Of a DNA stretch of 64,000 nucleotides, positions 18,084-29,562 are shown piece by piece (position 1 is the first letter of the stretch; the number at the start of each line of letters is the position of its first letter). Under the pieces are notes generated by a model. That model ran no database searches. It was not told the DNA's origin and worked only from the letters and a program-made list of their open reading frames with translations. This DNA is from Pyxidicoccus trucidator (GTDB taxonomy: Bacteria; Myxococcota; Myxococcia; Myxococcales; Myxococcaceae): contig NZ_JAAIXZ010000001.1 of NCBI RefSeq assembly GCF_010894435.1, positions 1,518,322 to 1,582,321 of the forward strand, given 5' to 3'. A program made the translations under genes and the position numbers.

Positions 18084-19400
18084 ATGAATCTGGCCCGCTC
18101 CGCCGTCCTCGCGCTCCTGTGGGTGCTCGTCGTCGTCCCCGTGGCCTCCGCACGCGCGGCCACCGCCATCGTCAAGGTCGCTGACGGGTGGCAGCTCCAG
18201 GTGGATGGGAAGCCCTACGTGGCCAGGGGCGTCACCTTCAGCGGCAGCCGCTCCGCGGACTACGAGAAGGACTGCGCGCGACTCGCGGCCCTCGGGGTGA
18301 ACACGCTGCGCACCTGGGGCACCGGGACGGAGACTCGGGTGCTGCTCGATGCCGCGCACAAGCACGGGCTCAAGGTGCTCGTCGGGCTCTGGCTGCGGCA
18401 GGGCCGCCCCGGCGCCGAGAGCGATGACTCCTTCGACTACCTCCGCGACACCAAGGGCATGAAGAAGCAGTTCACGGAGACGCTCGCGCAGGTGCGTCAC
18501 TTCAAGGACCACCCCGCCGTGCTCGCCTGGGGCATCGGCAACGAGGTGCTGCTCAACTCACCCGACGACGCGTCGAAGGAAGCCTACGCGCGCTTCCTGG
18601 AGCAGGTCGTCAGCGAGGTGAAGAAAATCGACACGGGCCACCCCGTCATCTCCGTCGACGCGTGGATGTTCGGCGTGCCGTGGTGGGAGAAGTACACGCC
18701 GTCCCTCGACGCCTACGGCCTCAACGTCTACGGCGGTGGCATCCACGTCCTTCCTGGTGAGCTCAAGAAGGCCGGCGTGACCAGGCCGTGGTTCATCACC
18801 GAGTTCGGCGCCCAGGGCGAGTGGGACGCGCCCAAGGATGCGAACGGCGTCCCGCGCGAGCCGGATGACACGCAGAAGTACGACGCCATCGTCGACGGCT
18901 GGCGGAATGCCCTCGCTCCGCAAGTGCAGGCGGGGCGCTGCCTGGGCCTGTTCGTCTTCAACTACAGCGCGTCGTTCGACCACACCGGGCTGTGGCTCGG
19001 CATGCTGTCGGGCACCTCCACCCGGCCCGCGTGGCACGCGGTGCGCGAGGCCTATTCCGGCCAGAAGCCCGCCACGCCGCTACCCCGGATTGCCAGCGTC
19101 ACCGTGGGCGAGGTGAAGCGCGAGAAGTCCAGCACGTTCGCCCAGGTCCGCGTCGATGCGAAGGACGCGGAGGGCACCCCGCTCGACGTCTCGTTCGCCT
19201 ACAACTTCCGAGGCGCCGCCACGCGCCACGAGCGCGACGAGGTGGTGCGGCTCCAGGCCACGCCGGGCCCCACGCCCGACGCCTGGCTCGTGCGCCTGCC
19301 CACCGTGAAGGGCCCCATCAAGCTCTACGCGCTCGCGAAGGACCGCGCCGGCAACCTCGTGGCCGCCACCACCTCCGTCGCCCTGCCCGTCGCCCCCTGA
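18084..19400 (+). CDS. Secreted glycoside hydrolase, TIM-barrel (GH2/GH5-like)
   Basis: A 438-aa protein. Signal peptide at 1-25, then a TIM-barrel glycosidase: GWQLQVDGKPYVARGVTFSGSR, CARLAALGVNTLRTWGTG, and the acid/base region VLAWGIGNEVLLN with NE, followed by FITEFGAQGEWD, where the nucleophile Glu is expected. Both catalytic glutamates are thus visible. The last 110 residues form a separate beta-rich domain (ASVTVGEVKREKSSTFAQVRVDAKDAEGTPLDVSFAYNF). It would hydrolyse a beta-linked polysaccharide outside the cell. Exact family and substrate are uncertain. Confidence 0.82.
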   Translation: MNLARSAVLALLWVLVVVPVASARAATAIVKVADGWQLQVDGKPYVARGVTFSGSRSADYEKDCARLAALGVNTLRTWGTGTETRVLLDAAHKHGLKVLVGLWLRQGRPGAESDDSFDYLRDTKGMKKQFTETLAQVRHFKDHPAVLAWGIGNEVLLNSPDDASKEAYARFLEQVVSEVKKIDTGHPVISVDAWMFGVPWWEKYTPSLDAYGLNVYGGGIHVLPGELKKAGVTRPWFITEFGAQGEWDAPKDANGVPREPDDTQKYDAIVDGWRNALAPQVQAGRCLGLFVFNYSASFDHTGLWLGMLSGTSTRPAWHAVREAYSGQKPATPLPRIASVTVGEVKREKSSTFAQVRVDAKDAEGTPLDVSFAYNFRGAATRHERDEVVRLQATPGPTPDAWLVRLPTVKGPIKLYALAKDRAGNLVAATTSVALPVAP

Positions 19401-19540
19401 GACGCCGGCCGCTTCAGCCTCTTTCAAGACTCAAGAGTCGAGTACAGCGGAGTGGGCTCCTTGGGGCCCAGCGCCCGCCCAATCGGGCAAGGGGCGCCAC
19501 CATGCACCTCCCGCCCTCGCCCACCCGGGACGGCAGACCT

Positions 19541-19871
19541 CCGGAAGGAACGTTCGTTCCGCCCTCGCCCACCGGGGAGATAGACCTCCGGAAGGAACGT
19601 TCGTTCCGCCCTCCCTTCGCGGCAGAGAGACCCTCGCTCCGGGAGGTAGCCCCCCGGAAGGAATGTTCGTTCCACCCTCCTCGCGCGGCAGGGCGACCCT
19701 CGCTCCGGGCCGCAGACCTCCGGAAGGAACGCTCGTTCCGCCCTCCCCGCGAGGCAGGGAGACCCTCGCTCCGGGCCGCAGACCTCCGGAAGGAACGCTC
19801 GTTCCTCCCTCCCCGCGCAGCAGGGCGACCCTCGCTCCGGGAGGCCGGCTTCCGGAAGGAACGCTCATTTC
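19541..19871. repeat. Tandem array of a 66-bp repeat with a 20-bp palindromic core
   Basis: The core CCGGAAGGAACGTTCGTTCC begins at 19541, 19588, 19654, 19720, 19786 and 19852. The first spacing is 47 bp and the next four are exactly 66 bp. Cores 1 and 2 are identical, 3-5 differ at one base each, and the last is degenerate. GGAACG and CGTTCC form a 6-bp inverted repeat. The spacers repeat too (GACCCTCGCTCCGGG in each 66-bp unit). It fills the gap between two convergent genes. Frames on both strands are open but look like repeat by-products. The same core occurs twice inside the gene at 52824-53738. Confidence 0.85.
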
Positions 19872-19913
19872 GGGCACACGCCCGCCGGGTCCACGTCCGC
19901 CGGCTGGAGGCCG

Positions 19914-19953
19914 CACCAAAGAAGAACGCCTCCCCCCGGGTGGGAGGAGGCGT
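19914..19953 (-). terminator. Rho-independent terminator of gyrA
   Basis: On the minus strand, 19 bp past the gyrA stop, an ACGCCTCC/GGAGGCGT stem (19946-19953 and 19925-19932) is followed by TTCTTCTTT. This is a standard intrinsic terminator, unusual for so GC-rich a window. Confidence 0.8.
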
Positions 19954-19971
19954 CGTTCACTTCAGACTGCG

Positions 19972-22806
<2,835 letters not shown>

Positions 22807-22865
22807 GAGCTCTAGAAGGGTCGAGGAGGGGCCCTCGAAAGGGGCCGCCGTCCAGTGGGTGAGCG

Positions 22866-22903
22866 TTCGTAACCCCTGGATTTCCCTACGTCAATAAGGG
22901 AAA
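22866..22903 (-). promoter_or_regulatory. gyrA promoter overlapped by an inverted repeat
   Basis: On the minus strand TTGACG (22894-22889) is followed after 17 bp by TACGAA (22871-22866), giving a leader of about 50 nt before the gyrA ATG at 22806. TTTCCCT (22881-22887) and AGGGAAA (22897-22903) form a perfect 7-bp dyad centred on the -35 box, a plausible repressor or supercoiling-sensitive site. Confidence 0.5.
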
Positions 22904-23016
22904 CGACGGGGGGATGGCCTGAATGCCCGCATGCTTCGAAAGAGGGGTCTGTGCAGGGCATTCCAGTGCCCCGTTTTGAACGCTTGGACGCGCCTTTTTC
23001 AGCCCGGAAAAACGGC

Positions 23017-23799
23017 TCAGGCGGAGCGCGCGGAGCCCTGGGGTCGCAAGGGGGCGGCCAGCCGCTCGGCCTCGGTGCCGATGGGACCTTCCGGGTCACT
23101 CTCCTTCGCCTTCTCGAAGGCCGCCAGCGCGCCCTCGCGGTCGCCCTTCAGCTTGAGCGCGACGCCCACGTTGAGGTGCGCGGAAGGCAAATCGCGGTCC
23201 ATGGACACGGCCTCGCGGAAGAGGGCCAGCGCCTGGTCCACGTCACCCGACAGGAGCGCCTCCTTGCCGGCCTGCACGCGCTTCTCCGCGTCGTTGACCA
23301 GCTCCACCTGGAAGACGCTGCCGCCCACCACGTTGGCGATGAGCACGCGGAGGATGCCGCCCCAGTAGAACGTGAGCCCCTCCGCGGCCACCACGGCGGC
23401 CAGCGGCAGGTCCGGCAGCAGCTGCTTGCCCCGGAACTTGAAGCGCACCCGGGTGTAGCGGCCCTTGTTGGCCCAGTGCACCACCTCGCCCTGGAGCTTG
23501 CGCAGCCCCTCCTCCATGCGCTTCGGGTCGATTTCGAAGGGCAGGACGCGGCCCGCGGGCTCGCCCGAGGGCAGCGCCTTCTGGGGCCCGGGCTCGGTGT
23601 CGAGGACGGGCTCGGCCTCCAGCACGAGCGGACGCGGCTCGGCCTTCGGCTCGGGCGGCTTCGCCGGGGCGGCGGGCGGCTTCGTCGGGGCGGCAGACGC
23701 CTTCGCCGGGGCAGCGGGCGTCTTCGCCTTCACGGGGGCGGCGCGGGCCGCGGACTTCTTCGCCTTCGCCGGGGACTTGCGGGAGGAGCTCTTGGCCAT
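23017..23799 (-). CDS. TPR protein with Lys/Ala/Pro-rich N-terminus
   Basis: A 260-aa protein. Residues 1-60 are a basic KAK/PAKP repeat (SPAKAKKSAARAAPVKAKTPAAPAKA) resembling histone H1 tails, likely disordered and possibly nucleic-acid binding. Residues about 88-170 form an unrecognised conserved-looking domain (FEIDPKRMEEGLRKLQGEVVHWANKGRYTRVRFKFRGKQLLPDLPL). Residues about 175-245 hold two TPR units (AGKEALLSGDVDQALALFREAVSMDRDLPSAHLNVGVALKLKGDREGALAAFEKAKESDP). No signal peptide. Probably a scaffold. It lies upstream of gyrA on the same strand, but gyrA has its own promoter in between. Confidence 0.8.
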   Translation of the reverse strand: MAKSSSRKSPAKAKKSAARAAPVKAKTPAAPAKASAAPTKPPAAPAKPPEPKAEPRPLVLEAEPVLDTEPGPQKALPSGEPAGRVLPFEIDPKRMEEGLRKLQGEVVHWANKGRYTRVRFKFRGKQLLPDLPLAAVVAAEGLTFYWGGILRVLIANVVGGSVFQVELVNDAEKRVQAGKEALLSGDVDQALALFREAVSMDRDLPSAHLNVGVALKLKGDREGALAAFEKAKESDPEGPIGTEAERLAAPLRPQGSARSA

Positions 23800-23968
23800 G
23801 TCTCCACCTTAAACGAGCCACGGCCCCGACGCTTGCATGTCCCGGCAAGACGGGCCTTCCGGAATACTTCTTCACACGCGTCCCATGCGACTTCACACCG
23901 GGGCCGTCCCCCGCGAGGGCAACCTCGGGGAAGATGGGGCGCTGCCTTCCCGAAAGGACCCCTGTCGA

Positions 23969-25339
23969 ATGACGCGCGCACGGCCCGTGGTGCTCTCCGC
24001 CCTGCTCTCCTCCGCATGCCTCTGGGCACCCCTGGCGAGCGCCGCCGGTGGCGCGGACATCGCCACCCCGGAGGCGTGGCCCCGCATCCGCAAGGAGCGC
24101 ATCCAGAAGCTGCTGCCCCTGGCCATGACTCGCGCCAACGTGGACGCCTGGGTGCTCATCTGCCGGGAGAACGACAACGACCCGCTCGCCGTGCACGTCG
24201 GCTGTGAGAACGCGGGGGGCACCGCCGCCTTCCTGTTCTTCAAGCAGGGCGACGCGGTGCGCTCCGTCGCCCTGTCCCCCGCGGGCGAGGCCACGGCCCT
24301 CAAGGACGTGGGCCCCATGGACGAGGTGGTGCCGCTGGAGCGCGGGACGGACCTCTTCGCGCAGGTGGCGGCGCGGCTGGCCTCGGCGAAGCCCGCGCGC
24401 ATCGCGGTGAACTCGTCGGCCTCGGTGACGGTGGCGGACGGCCTGTCCGCCACGCAGCGCGCGGCGCTGGAGAAGGCGCTGTCGCCCGCGCTCCGCAAGA
24501 AGCTGGTGTCCTCCGAGGACGTCGTCTCCGAGTGGCTCTCCGTGAAGCTCCCCGAGGAGGTGGACATCCTCCGCAAGGCCGCCGCGCTCACCTCGCAGCT
24601 CGAGGTGGAGGCCTACCGCGCGGTGGTGCCGGGCAAGACGCGTGACGTGGACGTGGCGCGCTTCCTCAAGCGGCGCATGGCGGAGCTGGGCGTGGGCGAC
24701 GCGTGGGCGCCGGACCAGAATCCCAACGTGCAGAGCGGCCCCACGCGAGGCCACTCGCACGCCACCGAGCGCGTGATTCAGCCCGGAGACTTCATCCAGA
24801 CGGACTTCGGCATCCGCGTGGGCGGCATGTGGGTGACGGACATCCAGCGCTTCGCCTACGTGCTGGCCCCGGGCGAGACGCAGCCCCCGAAGGAGGCGCT
24901 GGAGAAGTGGGAGAAGGGCAAGAAGGGCAGCCGCATCGCCCTGGCGGCCCTGAAGCCCGGCGCGCGCGGCTGGGACGTGGACAAGGCCCAGCGCGACTGG
25001 ATGCGCGAGGCCGGCTCCGAGCCCGTCATGTGGGGCACCGGCCACCCCGTGGGCTACTGGGCCCATGACGTGGGGCCGGCGCTGTCCGGCGCGCAGAAGG
25101 ACCAGCCGGCCAGGGGGCAGTCAGCGCGCGTGGTCCGCCCGGGGCAGGTGTTCGCCTTCGACGGGTTCTTCGCGTGGAAGGACGGCGGGCCGGACCTGAT
25201 GCGCCTCGTCTCCGTGGAGGAGATGGCCGTCGTCACCGAGACGGGCGCGGAGTACCTCATCCCACCGCAGGAGGACCTGGTGCTCATCCCGTCGCCAGCG
25301 ACGGGCGCGGGGCCGGCCCGACCCGGCACGCCCCGCTGA
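23969..25339 (+). CDS. Exported M24 family metallopeptidase (aminopeptidase P-like)
   Basis: A 456-aa enzyme. An N-terminal signal peptide (MTRARPVVLSALLSSACLWAPLASA) is unusual for M24 enzymes, which are mostly cytoplasmic. Then a creatinase-N-like domain to about residue 185 and a pita-bread fold with metal ligands: QTDFGIRVGGMWVTDIQRF (two Asp), GTGHPVGYW (His) and the closing glutamates around VSVEEMAVVTETGAEYLIPPQED. It should remove N-terminal residues ahead of proline, or act on a related substrate, outside the cytoplasm. The ATG at 23969 behind GAAAGGA is chosen because it starts the signal peptide. Confidence 0.85.
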   Translation: MTRARPVVLSALLSSACLWAPLASAAGGADIATPEAWPRIRKERIQKLLPLAMTRANVDAWVLICRENDNDPLAVHVGCENAGGTAAFLFFKQGDAVRSVALSPAGEATALKDVGPMDEVVPLERGTDLFAQVAARLASAKPARIAVNSSASVTVADGLSATQRAALEKALSPALRKKLVSSEDVVSEWLSVKLPEEVDILRKAAALTSQLEVEAYRAVVPGKTRDVDVARFLKRRMAELGVGDAWAPDQNPNVQSGPTRGHSHATERVIQPGDFIQTDFGIRVGGMWVTDIQRFAYVLAPGETQPPKEALEKWEKGKKGSRIALAALKPGARGWDVDKAQRDWMREAGSEPVMWGTGHPVGYWAHDVGPALSGAQKDQPARGQSARVVRPGQVFAFDGFFAWKDGGPDLMRLVSVEEMAVVTETGAEYLIPPQEDLVLIPSPATGAGPARPGTPR

Positions 25340-25416
25340 GGCGACGTCACAGGAGCGTGTCAGCAGCGCGAAAGAGGGTCGGCTAGGATGGGCTGGCTCT
25401 GCTGGAGAACCCCGCG

Positions 25417-25785
25417 ATGCTGACCGTGCTGGTGATTGACGATGACCTCTTCGTACTCACGATGGTCCGGGACATCCTCGAGAGCTCGGGCTACGCGGTG
25501 GTGACGATTCAGACGCCGGAGCAAGCGTTCAACATGGACGTCTCCGGCATCTCCGCCATCCTCTGCGACTTCAACATGCCGGGGATGACGGGCGCCGACG
25601 TGCTGACCGCCATGCGCGAGCTTCAGAACTGCCAGGTGCCCTTCATCTTCCTCACCGGGCACGAGGAGCTGGACGACATCCTCCCCGTCGCCATCCGCTA
25701 CGGCGCGGAGCTGCTCCCCAAGCCCATCCAGCCCGTCGAGCTGGTGCGGCTGCTGGTGAAGCAGCTCGGCTCCGTGGCGGCCTGA
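25417..25785 (+). CDS. Single-domain response regulator (receiver)
   Basis: A 122-aa CheY-like receiver with no output domain. The acidic pocket is VIDDD (Asp8-Asp10), the phosphoacceptor is Asp51 in LCDFNMPGMTG, and the switch residues are Thr80 and Lys102 (LPKPIQPVEL). It would pass a phosphate between a histidine kinase and a partner; no kinase gene is adjacent. It stands alone between the peptidase gene and a leftward group. Confidence 0.93.
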   Translation: MLTVLVIDDDLFVLTMVRDILESSGYAVVTIQTPEQAFNMDVSGISAILCDFNMPGMTGADVLTAMRELQNCQVPFIFLTGHEELDDILPVAIRYGAELLPKPIQPVELVRLLVKQLGSVAA

Positions 25786-25860
25786 CGCGCGCTCGGACGA
25801 AAGAGGTTGGCTCAGGAGGTGGACCGTAGGTTGGGCCGCTTCCGGATAGCCCCGGACTTG

Positions 25861-27132
25861 TCAGTCGGACTCGGACAGGGACTTCGGCCCTCGCGCCACC
25901 AGCCGACTCAGCACCTCGCGGAAGCCGGGAGGGTGAAGCGCGTCCTGCTCCAGGCGCAGCGCCCTGTCGGGAGTCGTGAAGAGGTAGCAGTACTCACCCT
26001 CGGGCAGCCGGCCCGTGCGGCACGCCTCGGCCAGCATCCGCGTGCGCATCCGCAGGTACACGAGCGCCGTCCGGGCCACGAGGTCCTCGCCGTCATCGCT
26101 CCGGGTCCAGGGCTGCTCGTCCACGTCCGGCAGCCCGGCGACCCGCTCCAGCCAGTGCAGCCAGGACTCCGCTTCCGCCTCACGGCCTTCCGCTCGCAGG
26201 TGCTGGTACCAGTACACGGGCAGGAACCTCGGGCTGCTGCCGCGCCCGGCTCCGGACGCATAGCCCGTCGCGAGCGGTCGGTCGTCCCGCCAGAAGGGCG
26301 TGGCCACCGCGCCCACCAGCACGTCCACGCCGAGCGGCGGCGGCGCGGTGCTCGCGAGCAGCGTCTCCAACCGGGCCCACAGCCACTCCGGCCTCGCTGA
26401 AAACGCACGGGACTCCCGAGGTGGAAGCGGGAGGTACCGTGCGGCCCCACGCACCTGCCGCAGCCGCTCCCGGTACGCGTCCCGAGTCTCTTCGCGGTCC
26501 ATCGGCGGCCAGGGCGCCAGGGCCAGCATCCCCGGGGCGTGCCGCCAGAACTGCACGCTCCTCGGGTGCTCCGGCACCGGGAGCGGCAGGCACCGCTCCA
26601 GTGACGGCAGCCGCCGCCCCTCCAACAGCCCGGGGTGCTGGGAGACGAAGTACACGGTGTCCTCGTCGATGGCCCACGTGTCCTCGAGCGTCGCCACCGT
26701 CAGCGCCTCGGCGGGAGGGTGCAGCCGCACCGCGAGCGTCCGGTGCTTCTCGCGGTAGATGACGACCAGCGCGTCGCCGTACCAGCGCATGAAGCCCACC
26801 CGGCAGCCGAAGTACGGGTTGTAGGTGGGCAACGGCACCTGCCCGCGCGGGCTTCCCTCCCAGGCGCAGTGGACGTCGATGCTCACCGGCACGTAGCCGC
26901 CCTGGGACTCGCCGGTCTGTTGCTCGACCCAGGCCACGCGCCCGGTCGCTTCATCCACCACGCCGCCGAGCACCTCGCGGCTCGTGCCCACGGGCAGCCA
27001 CTTCATCGTCCCGAGGTGGAGGGCGTCTCCCGGCGCGCCCTGGGCCTCCGGGTACGGCGCGTCGCTCCCGAGCGCCCGGCCAATGGCGGCGAGCAGTGCA
27101 TCGTGCTCCAGGTCCCCCGTGTCGTCCGTCAT
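25861..27132 (-). CDS. Hypothetical protein, 423 aa
   Basis: I do not recognise this protein. It has no signal peptide or membrane segment and is rich in Trp, Arg and Leu. Conserved-looking blocks include TMKWLPVGTSREVLGGVVDEATGRVAWVEQQTG, YNPYFGCRVGFMRWYGDALVVIYREKHRTLAVRLH and FLPVYWYQHLRAEGREAEAESWLHWLERVAGL. The first half looks beta-rich, as in a propeller or sandwich, and the second half helical. The ATG at 27132 follows GGAGGCGGAG. It is the last gene of a leftward group with the thioesterase and beta-propeller genes, 23 bp from the former. Confidence 0.75.
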   Translation of the reverse strand: MTDDTGDLEHDALLAAIGRALGSDAPYPEAQGAPGDALHLGTMKWLPVGTSREVLGGVVDEATGRVAWVEQQTGESQGGYVPVSIDVHCAWEGSPRGQVPLPTYNPYFGCRVGFMRWYGDALVVIYREKHRTLAVRLHPPAEALTVATLEDTWAIDEDTVYFVSQHPGLLEGRRLPSLERCLPLPVPEHPRSVQFWRHAPGMLALAPWPPMDREETRDAYRERLRQVRGAARYLPLPPRESRAFSARPEWLWARLETLLASTAPPPLGVDVLVGAVATPFWRDDRPLATGYASGAGRGSSPRFLPVYWYQHLRAEGREAEAESWLHWLERVAGLPDVDEQPWTRSDDGEDLVARTALVYLRMRTRMLAEACRTGRLPEGEYCYLFTTPDRALRLEQDALHPPGFREVLSRLVARGPKSLSESD

Positions 27133-27155
27133 CTCCGCCTCCCCGCGACGCGGAC

Positions 27156-27962
27156 TCAGCCCAGCAGCGCGAAGAGCTGGTGACACTGCGCCAGCAGCTG
27201 GCCGTCCTCGGTCCAGAGCTGCTGGAAGTCCTCCGCGTAGCCCTCCGCGGCCTGACGCGAGCGGCCGGTGCGCAGGAAGTGCGCGTCCTCGCGAAGGCCC
27301 GGGCGCGGCAGCGCGTGGAAGAAGTCCAGCCGGAAGTCCACCGTCGCCGACGCCTGGAAGCCGTCCACGCGCGCGAGCACCGACGGCGGGTACGCATCCA
27401 TCAGCCCCACGCACAGCGGCGCGTCCAGCGGCAGGGGCTCGCGGGGACGAATCCAGCCGCCCGTCTCCGCCACCGGCCCTCCCGAGTACGGCGCCCCGCC
27501 GAGGCAGAAGCGATACTCGAAGAACTGGCAGAAGGTCGGCATGGGCACGTCGTCCGGCACCATCGGCACCTCGTGCGGGGGTGGCACTTCCGGACGCTTC
27601 ACCTCGAAGTACTCCATCGTCCCGCCGCGCGCCGCGCCGAAGGTGGCGCTGGCCACGCACACCACGCCCGCCGCGTTCTCCACCCGCGCCGTGGCGTGCG
27701 TGACGAGCTTGCCCGCGCGCTCGATGCGCGTCAGCACCTCCGCCTCGCCCTCCACCGCCGGCGCGCAGAAGTGCGCGGTGAACGAGCGCACCGGACGCCC
27801 CTGCGCTGCGCCCACGTGGTGCTCCAGCGCTCGCAGCGCCGCGCCCGCCACCACGCCTCCGAACGCGCCCTTCCCCTGGTACCAGGGCGCGGAGAAGCGG
27901 ACGCGGTAGCGGCCGGGAGACAGGTGCTCGGGTGTGGTGGCGGCGAGAAAGGCGGCGGTCAT
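27156..27962 (-). CDS. Double hotdog acyl-CoA thioesterase-like protein
   Basis: A 268-aa protein of the TesB/4HBT_3 type. The N-terminal hotdog has GKGAFGGVVAGAALRALEHHVG and RPVRSFTAHFCAPA, and the second has GGWIRPREPLPLDAPLCVGLMDAYPPSVLARVDGFQASATVDFRLDFF. Members hydrolyse acyl-CoA to free acid and CoA. The second-half Asp expected in TesB-type active sites may be the one in LMDAYPPS. An in-frame ATG at 27974 is an alternative start. It is downstream of the beta-propeller gene by 16 bp, so one transcript is likely. Confidence 0.82.
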   Translation of the reverse strand: MTAAFLAATTPEHLSPGRYRVRFSAPWYQGKGAFGGVVAGAALRALEHHVGAAQGRPVRSFTAHFCAPAVEGEAEVLTRIERAGKLVTHATARVENAAGVVCVASATFGAARGGTMEYFEVKRPEVPPPHEVPMVPDDVPMPTFCQFFEYRFCLGGAPYSGGPVAETGGWIRPREPLPLDAPLCVGLMDAYPPSVLARVDGFQASATVDFRLDFFHALPRPGLREDAHFLRTGRSRQAAEGYAEDFQQLWTEDGQLLAQCHQLFALLG

Positions 27963-27978
27963 GGCGCGCCGCACCGTA

Positions 27979-28932
27979 TCAGCGCGTCGTGGCCGTGTCC
28001 GTGGCGAGTCCCACCGAGGAGAGGGCCACTTCGTACAGGTCTCCCTGGCCGTTGCCCGGCGAGCGCAGGCGCGCCTCGAACTCCTCGGTGGTGTACGGCT
28101 TCGCGCGCGGCTCGTGCTGGAAGGGAAGCCGCGACGCGTACACCAGTACCCCGCGTGCGGGCACCACCACCGGCGTCAGCACGTCGCCCCGGTTGACGGC
28201 CGTGCCCAGGTTGCGCGGCGCGCTCCAGCCGCCGCCCTCGCGGAAGGACACCCAGAGGTCGTACCTGCCCACGCCGCCGGGCCGGTCCTCCGAGCTGAAG
28301 ATGAGGTAGCGCTCGTCCGGGGCGATGAAGTGGTTGCCTGCTCCATAGGTGGCGTCGTTGATGGGCGCGGGCAGCTTCTCTCCCGGGGCGTAGCGGCCGT
28401 CCTTCCACGGGTGGCGGTAGATGGCGCGCTTCGCGCCCGGCCCCACCGGCATGCGCGTGACGTAGAGCGTGCCGTCCATGGTGAGGGAGGTGTTCGTCTC
28501 CGACGCCTCCGTGCTGACCTCCGGCACATGGCGCGGCGCGCTCCAGCCCGAGCCCTCGCGCTCCACCATCCACACGTCGAAGTCCTTGCGCACCGGTGCG
28601 CCTTCCTCGAGCGGCCGGTTGGAGGCGAAGAAGAGGCGCCGCCCGTCCGGGGACAGCGCCGGGTCGATGTCCCGCCACCGCCCCGAGAAGGACGCCACCT
28701 CCGGCTTCGTCCAACGGCCCGCGCGGAAGTGGCTCACCATGACGAGCTGGAAGGTGAAGCGCGTGGGGTCCGCACGGTTGAAGTAGACGGTGTTGCCGTC
28801 CGGCGTGAAGGCGGCGCCGAACTCCTCGCTGGCGGAGGACACGACGTCGGGAGCGAAGACGCGAGGCGCCTGAGGAGCGGCCGGCGCGGCGGACAGCGAG
28901 GCGAGCAGCGCGAGCGAAGCGACGGTGGACAT
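27979..28932 (-). CDS. Secreted TolB-like (PD40) beta-propeller protein
   Basis: A 317-aa protein. Signal peptide at residues 1-20 (MSTVASLALLASLSAAPAAP). At least four PD40 blades follow, each with a PDGxxxxF/Y core: EEFGAAFTPDGNTVYFNR, DIDPALSPDGRRLFFASNR, TNTSLTMDGTLYVTR and GNHFIAPDERYLIFSSED. Propellers of this type bind proteins or ligands in the periplasm. No enzyme motif is seen. It heads a leftward group with the thioesterase and a hypothetical gene; the link in function is unclear. Confidence 0.85.
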   Translation of the reverse strand: MSTVASLALLASLSAAPAAPQAPRVFAPDVVSSASEEFGAAFTPDGNTVYFNRADPTRFTFQLVMVSHFRAGRWTKPEVASFSGRWRDIDPALSPDGRRLFFASNRPLEEGAPVRKDFDVWMVEREGSGWSAPRHVPEVSTEASETNTSLTMDGTLYVTRMPVGPGAKRAIYRHPWKDGRYAPGEKLPAPINDATYGAGNHFIAPDERYLIFSSEDRPGGVGRYDLWVSFREGGGWSAPRNLGTAVNRGDVLTPVVVPARGVLVYASRLPFQHEPRAKPYTTEEFEARLRSPGNGQGDLYEVALSSVGLATDTATTR

Positions 28933-29025
28933 GACTCTCCCATGCGGTCCGCGTCCTCCGGTGAGAGGCCGAGGCCGCGCGTGTGGTGGTTCAGGGCTTC
29001 AGGAAGGACGGCTGAAGCGCGGGCG

Positions 29026-29562
29026 TCAGGCCCGGCGCAGCACCAGCCCGGGCGTGGACGCGAGCGCCAGGCCCGTGCCCACTCCGATGACGCCGGACGC
29101 CCCATACAGGACGCAGGTGAGCGCACCACACAGCGTGGCCAGCACACCGGCCGCGAGCACGAAGCGTCCGCGCCCTTCCGAGGGCACCGCTCGCGCCGCG
29201 CGGGTGATGAGGACACCCGCCAGCACGCCTCCGCCCACACAGGCCCAGAGACAGAAGGCCCGGCAGCCCGAGGCGCACAGGTGCCCGGTGGCCACCACCA
29301 GCGGCGGCACCAGCAGCGGCATCACCCCGCCCAGCACGCCCGGCACCACCGCGCGCCCCAGCACCCCACCCCGCCAGCCGTACCCCACCAGCAGCGCCGT
29401 GAAGAGCGCGCCCAGGGCCAGCGTCCCCGGGCTCACGTTGGAGCGCAGCGCCACCGCGCACGCCACCAGCACCACGCCGTAGCCGCCGAGCGGCAGAGCC
29501 CGCACCAGCCGGCCCTTCTCGTACGCCCACCTCGCGCGGCGGGCGAGCTCACTCGACTCCAT
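29026..29562 (-). CDS. Polytopic membrane protein, candidate anti-sigma partner
   Basis: A 178-aa protein with a short cytoplasmic helix (MESSELARRARWAYEKGRLVRALPL) and about five transmembrane segments. Its start overlaps the end of the upstream sigma-factor gene by 14 bp, the usual arrangement of an ECF sigma factor and its membrane-bound anti-sigma factor. It lacks the HxxxCxxC zinc motif of ZAS-domain anti-sigmas, so inhibition through the N-terminal helix would be a different mode. Role is inferred from position. Confidence 0.65.
   Translation of the reverse strand: MESSELARRARWAYEKGRLVRALPLGGYGVVLVACAVALRSNVSPGTLALGALFTALLVGYGWRGGVLGRAVVPGVLGGVMPLLVPPLVVATGHLCASGCRAFCLWACVGGGVLAGVLITRAARAVPSEGRGRFVLAAGVLATLCGALTCVLYGASGVIGVGTGLALASTPGLVLRRA

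Noticed and set aside
19541..19871. CRISPR array
   Set aside because: The units are 66 bp including their spacers, which are nearly identical to each other; no cas genes are present.
19431..19919. A 162-codon leftward frame in the repeat array with repeats of GGTSVPSGGLRPGARV
   Set aside because: It is a by-product of 66-bp units that avoid stops; open frames exist on both strands and in several phases, with no ribosome site.
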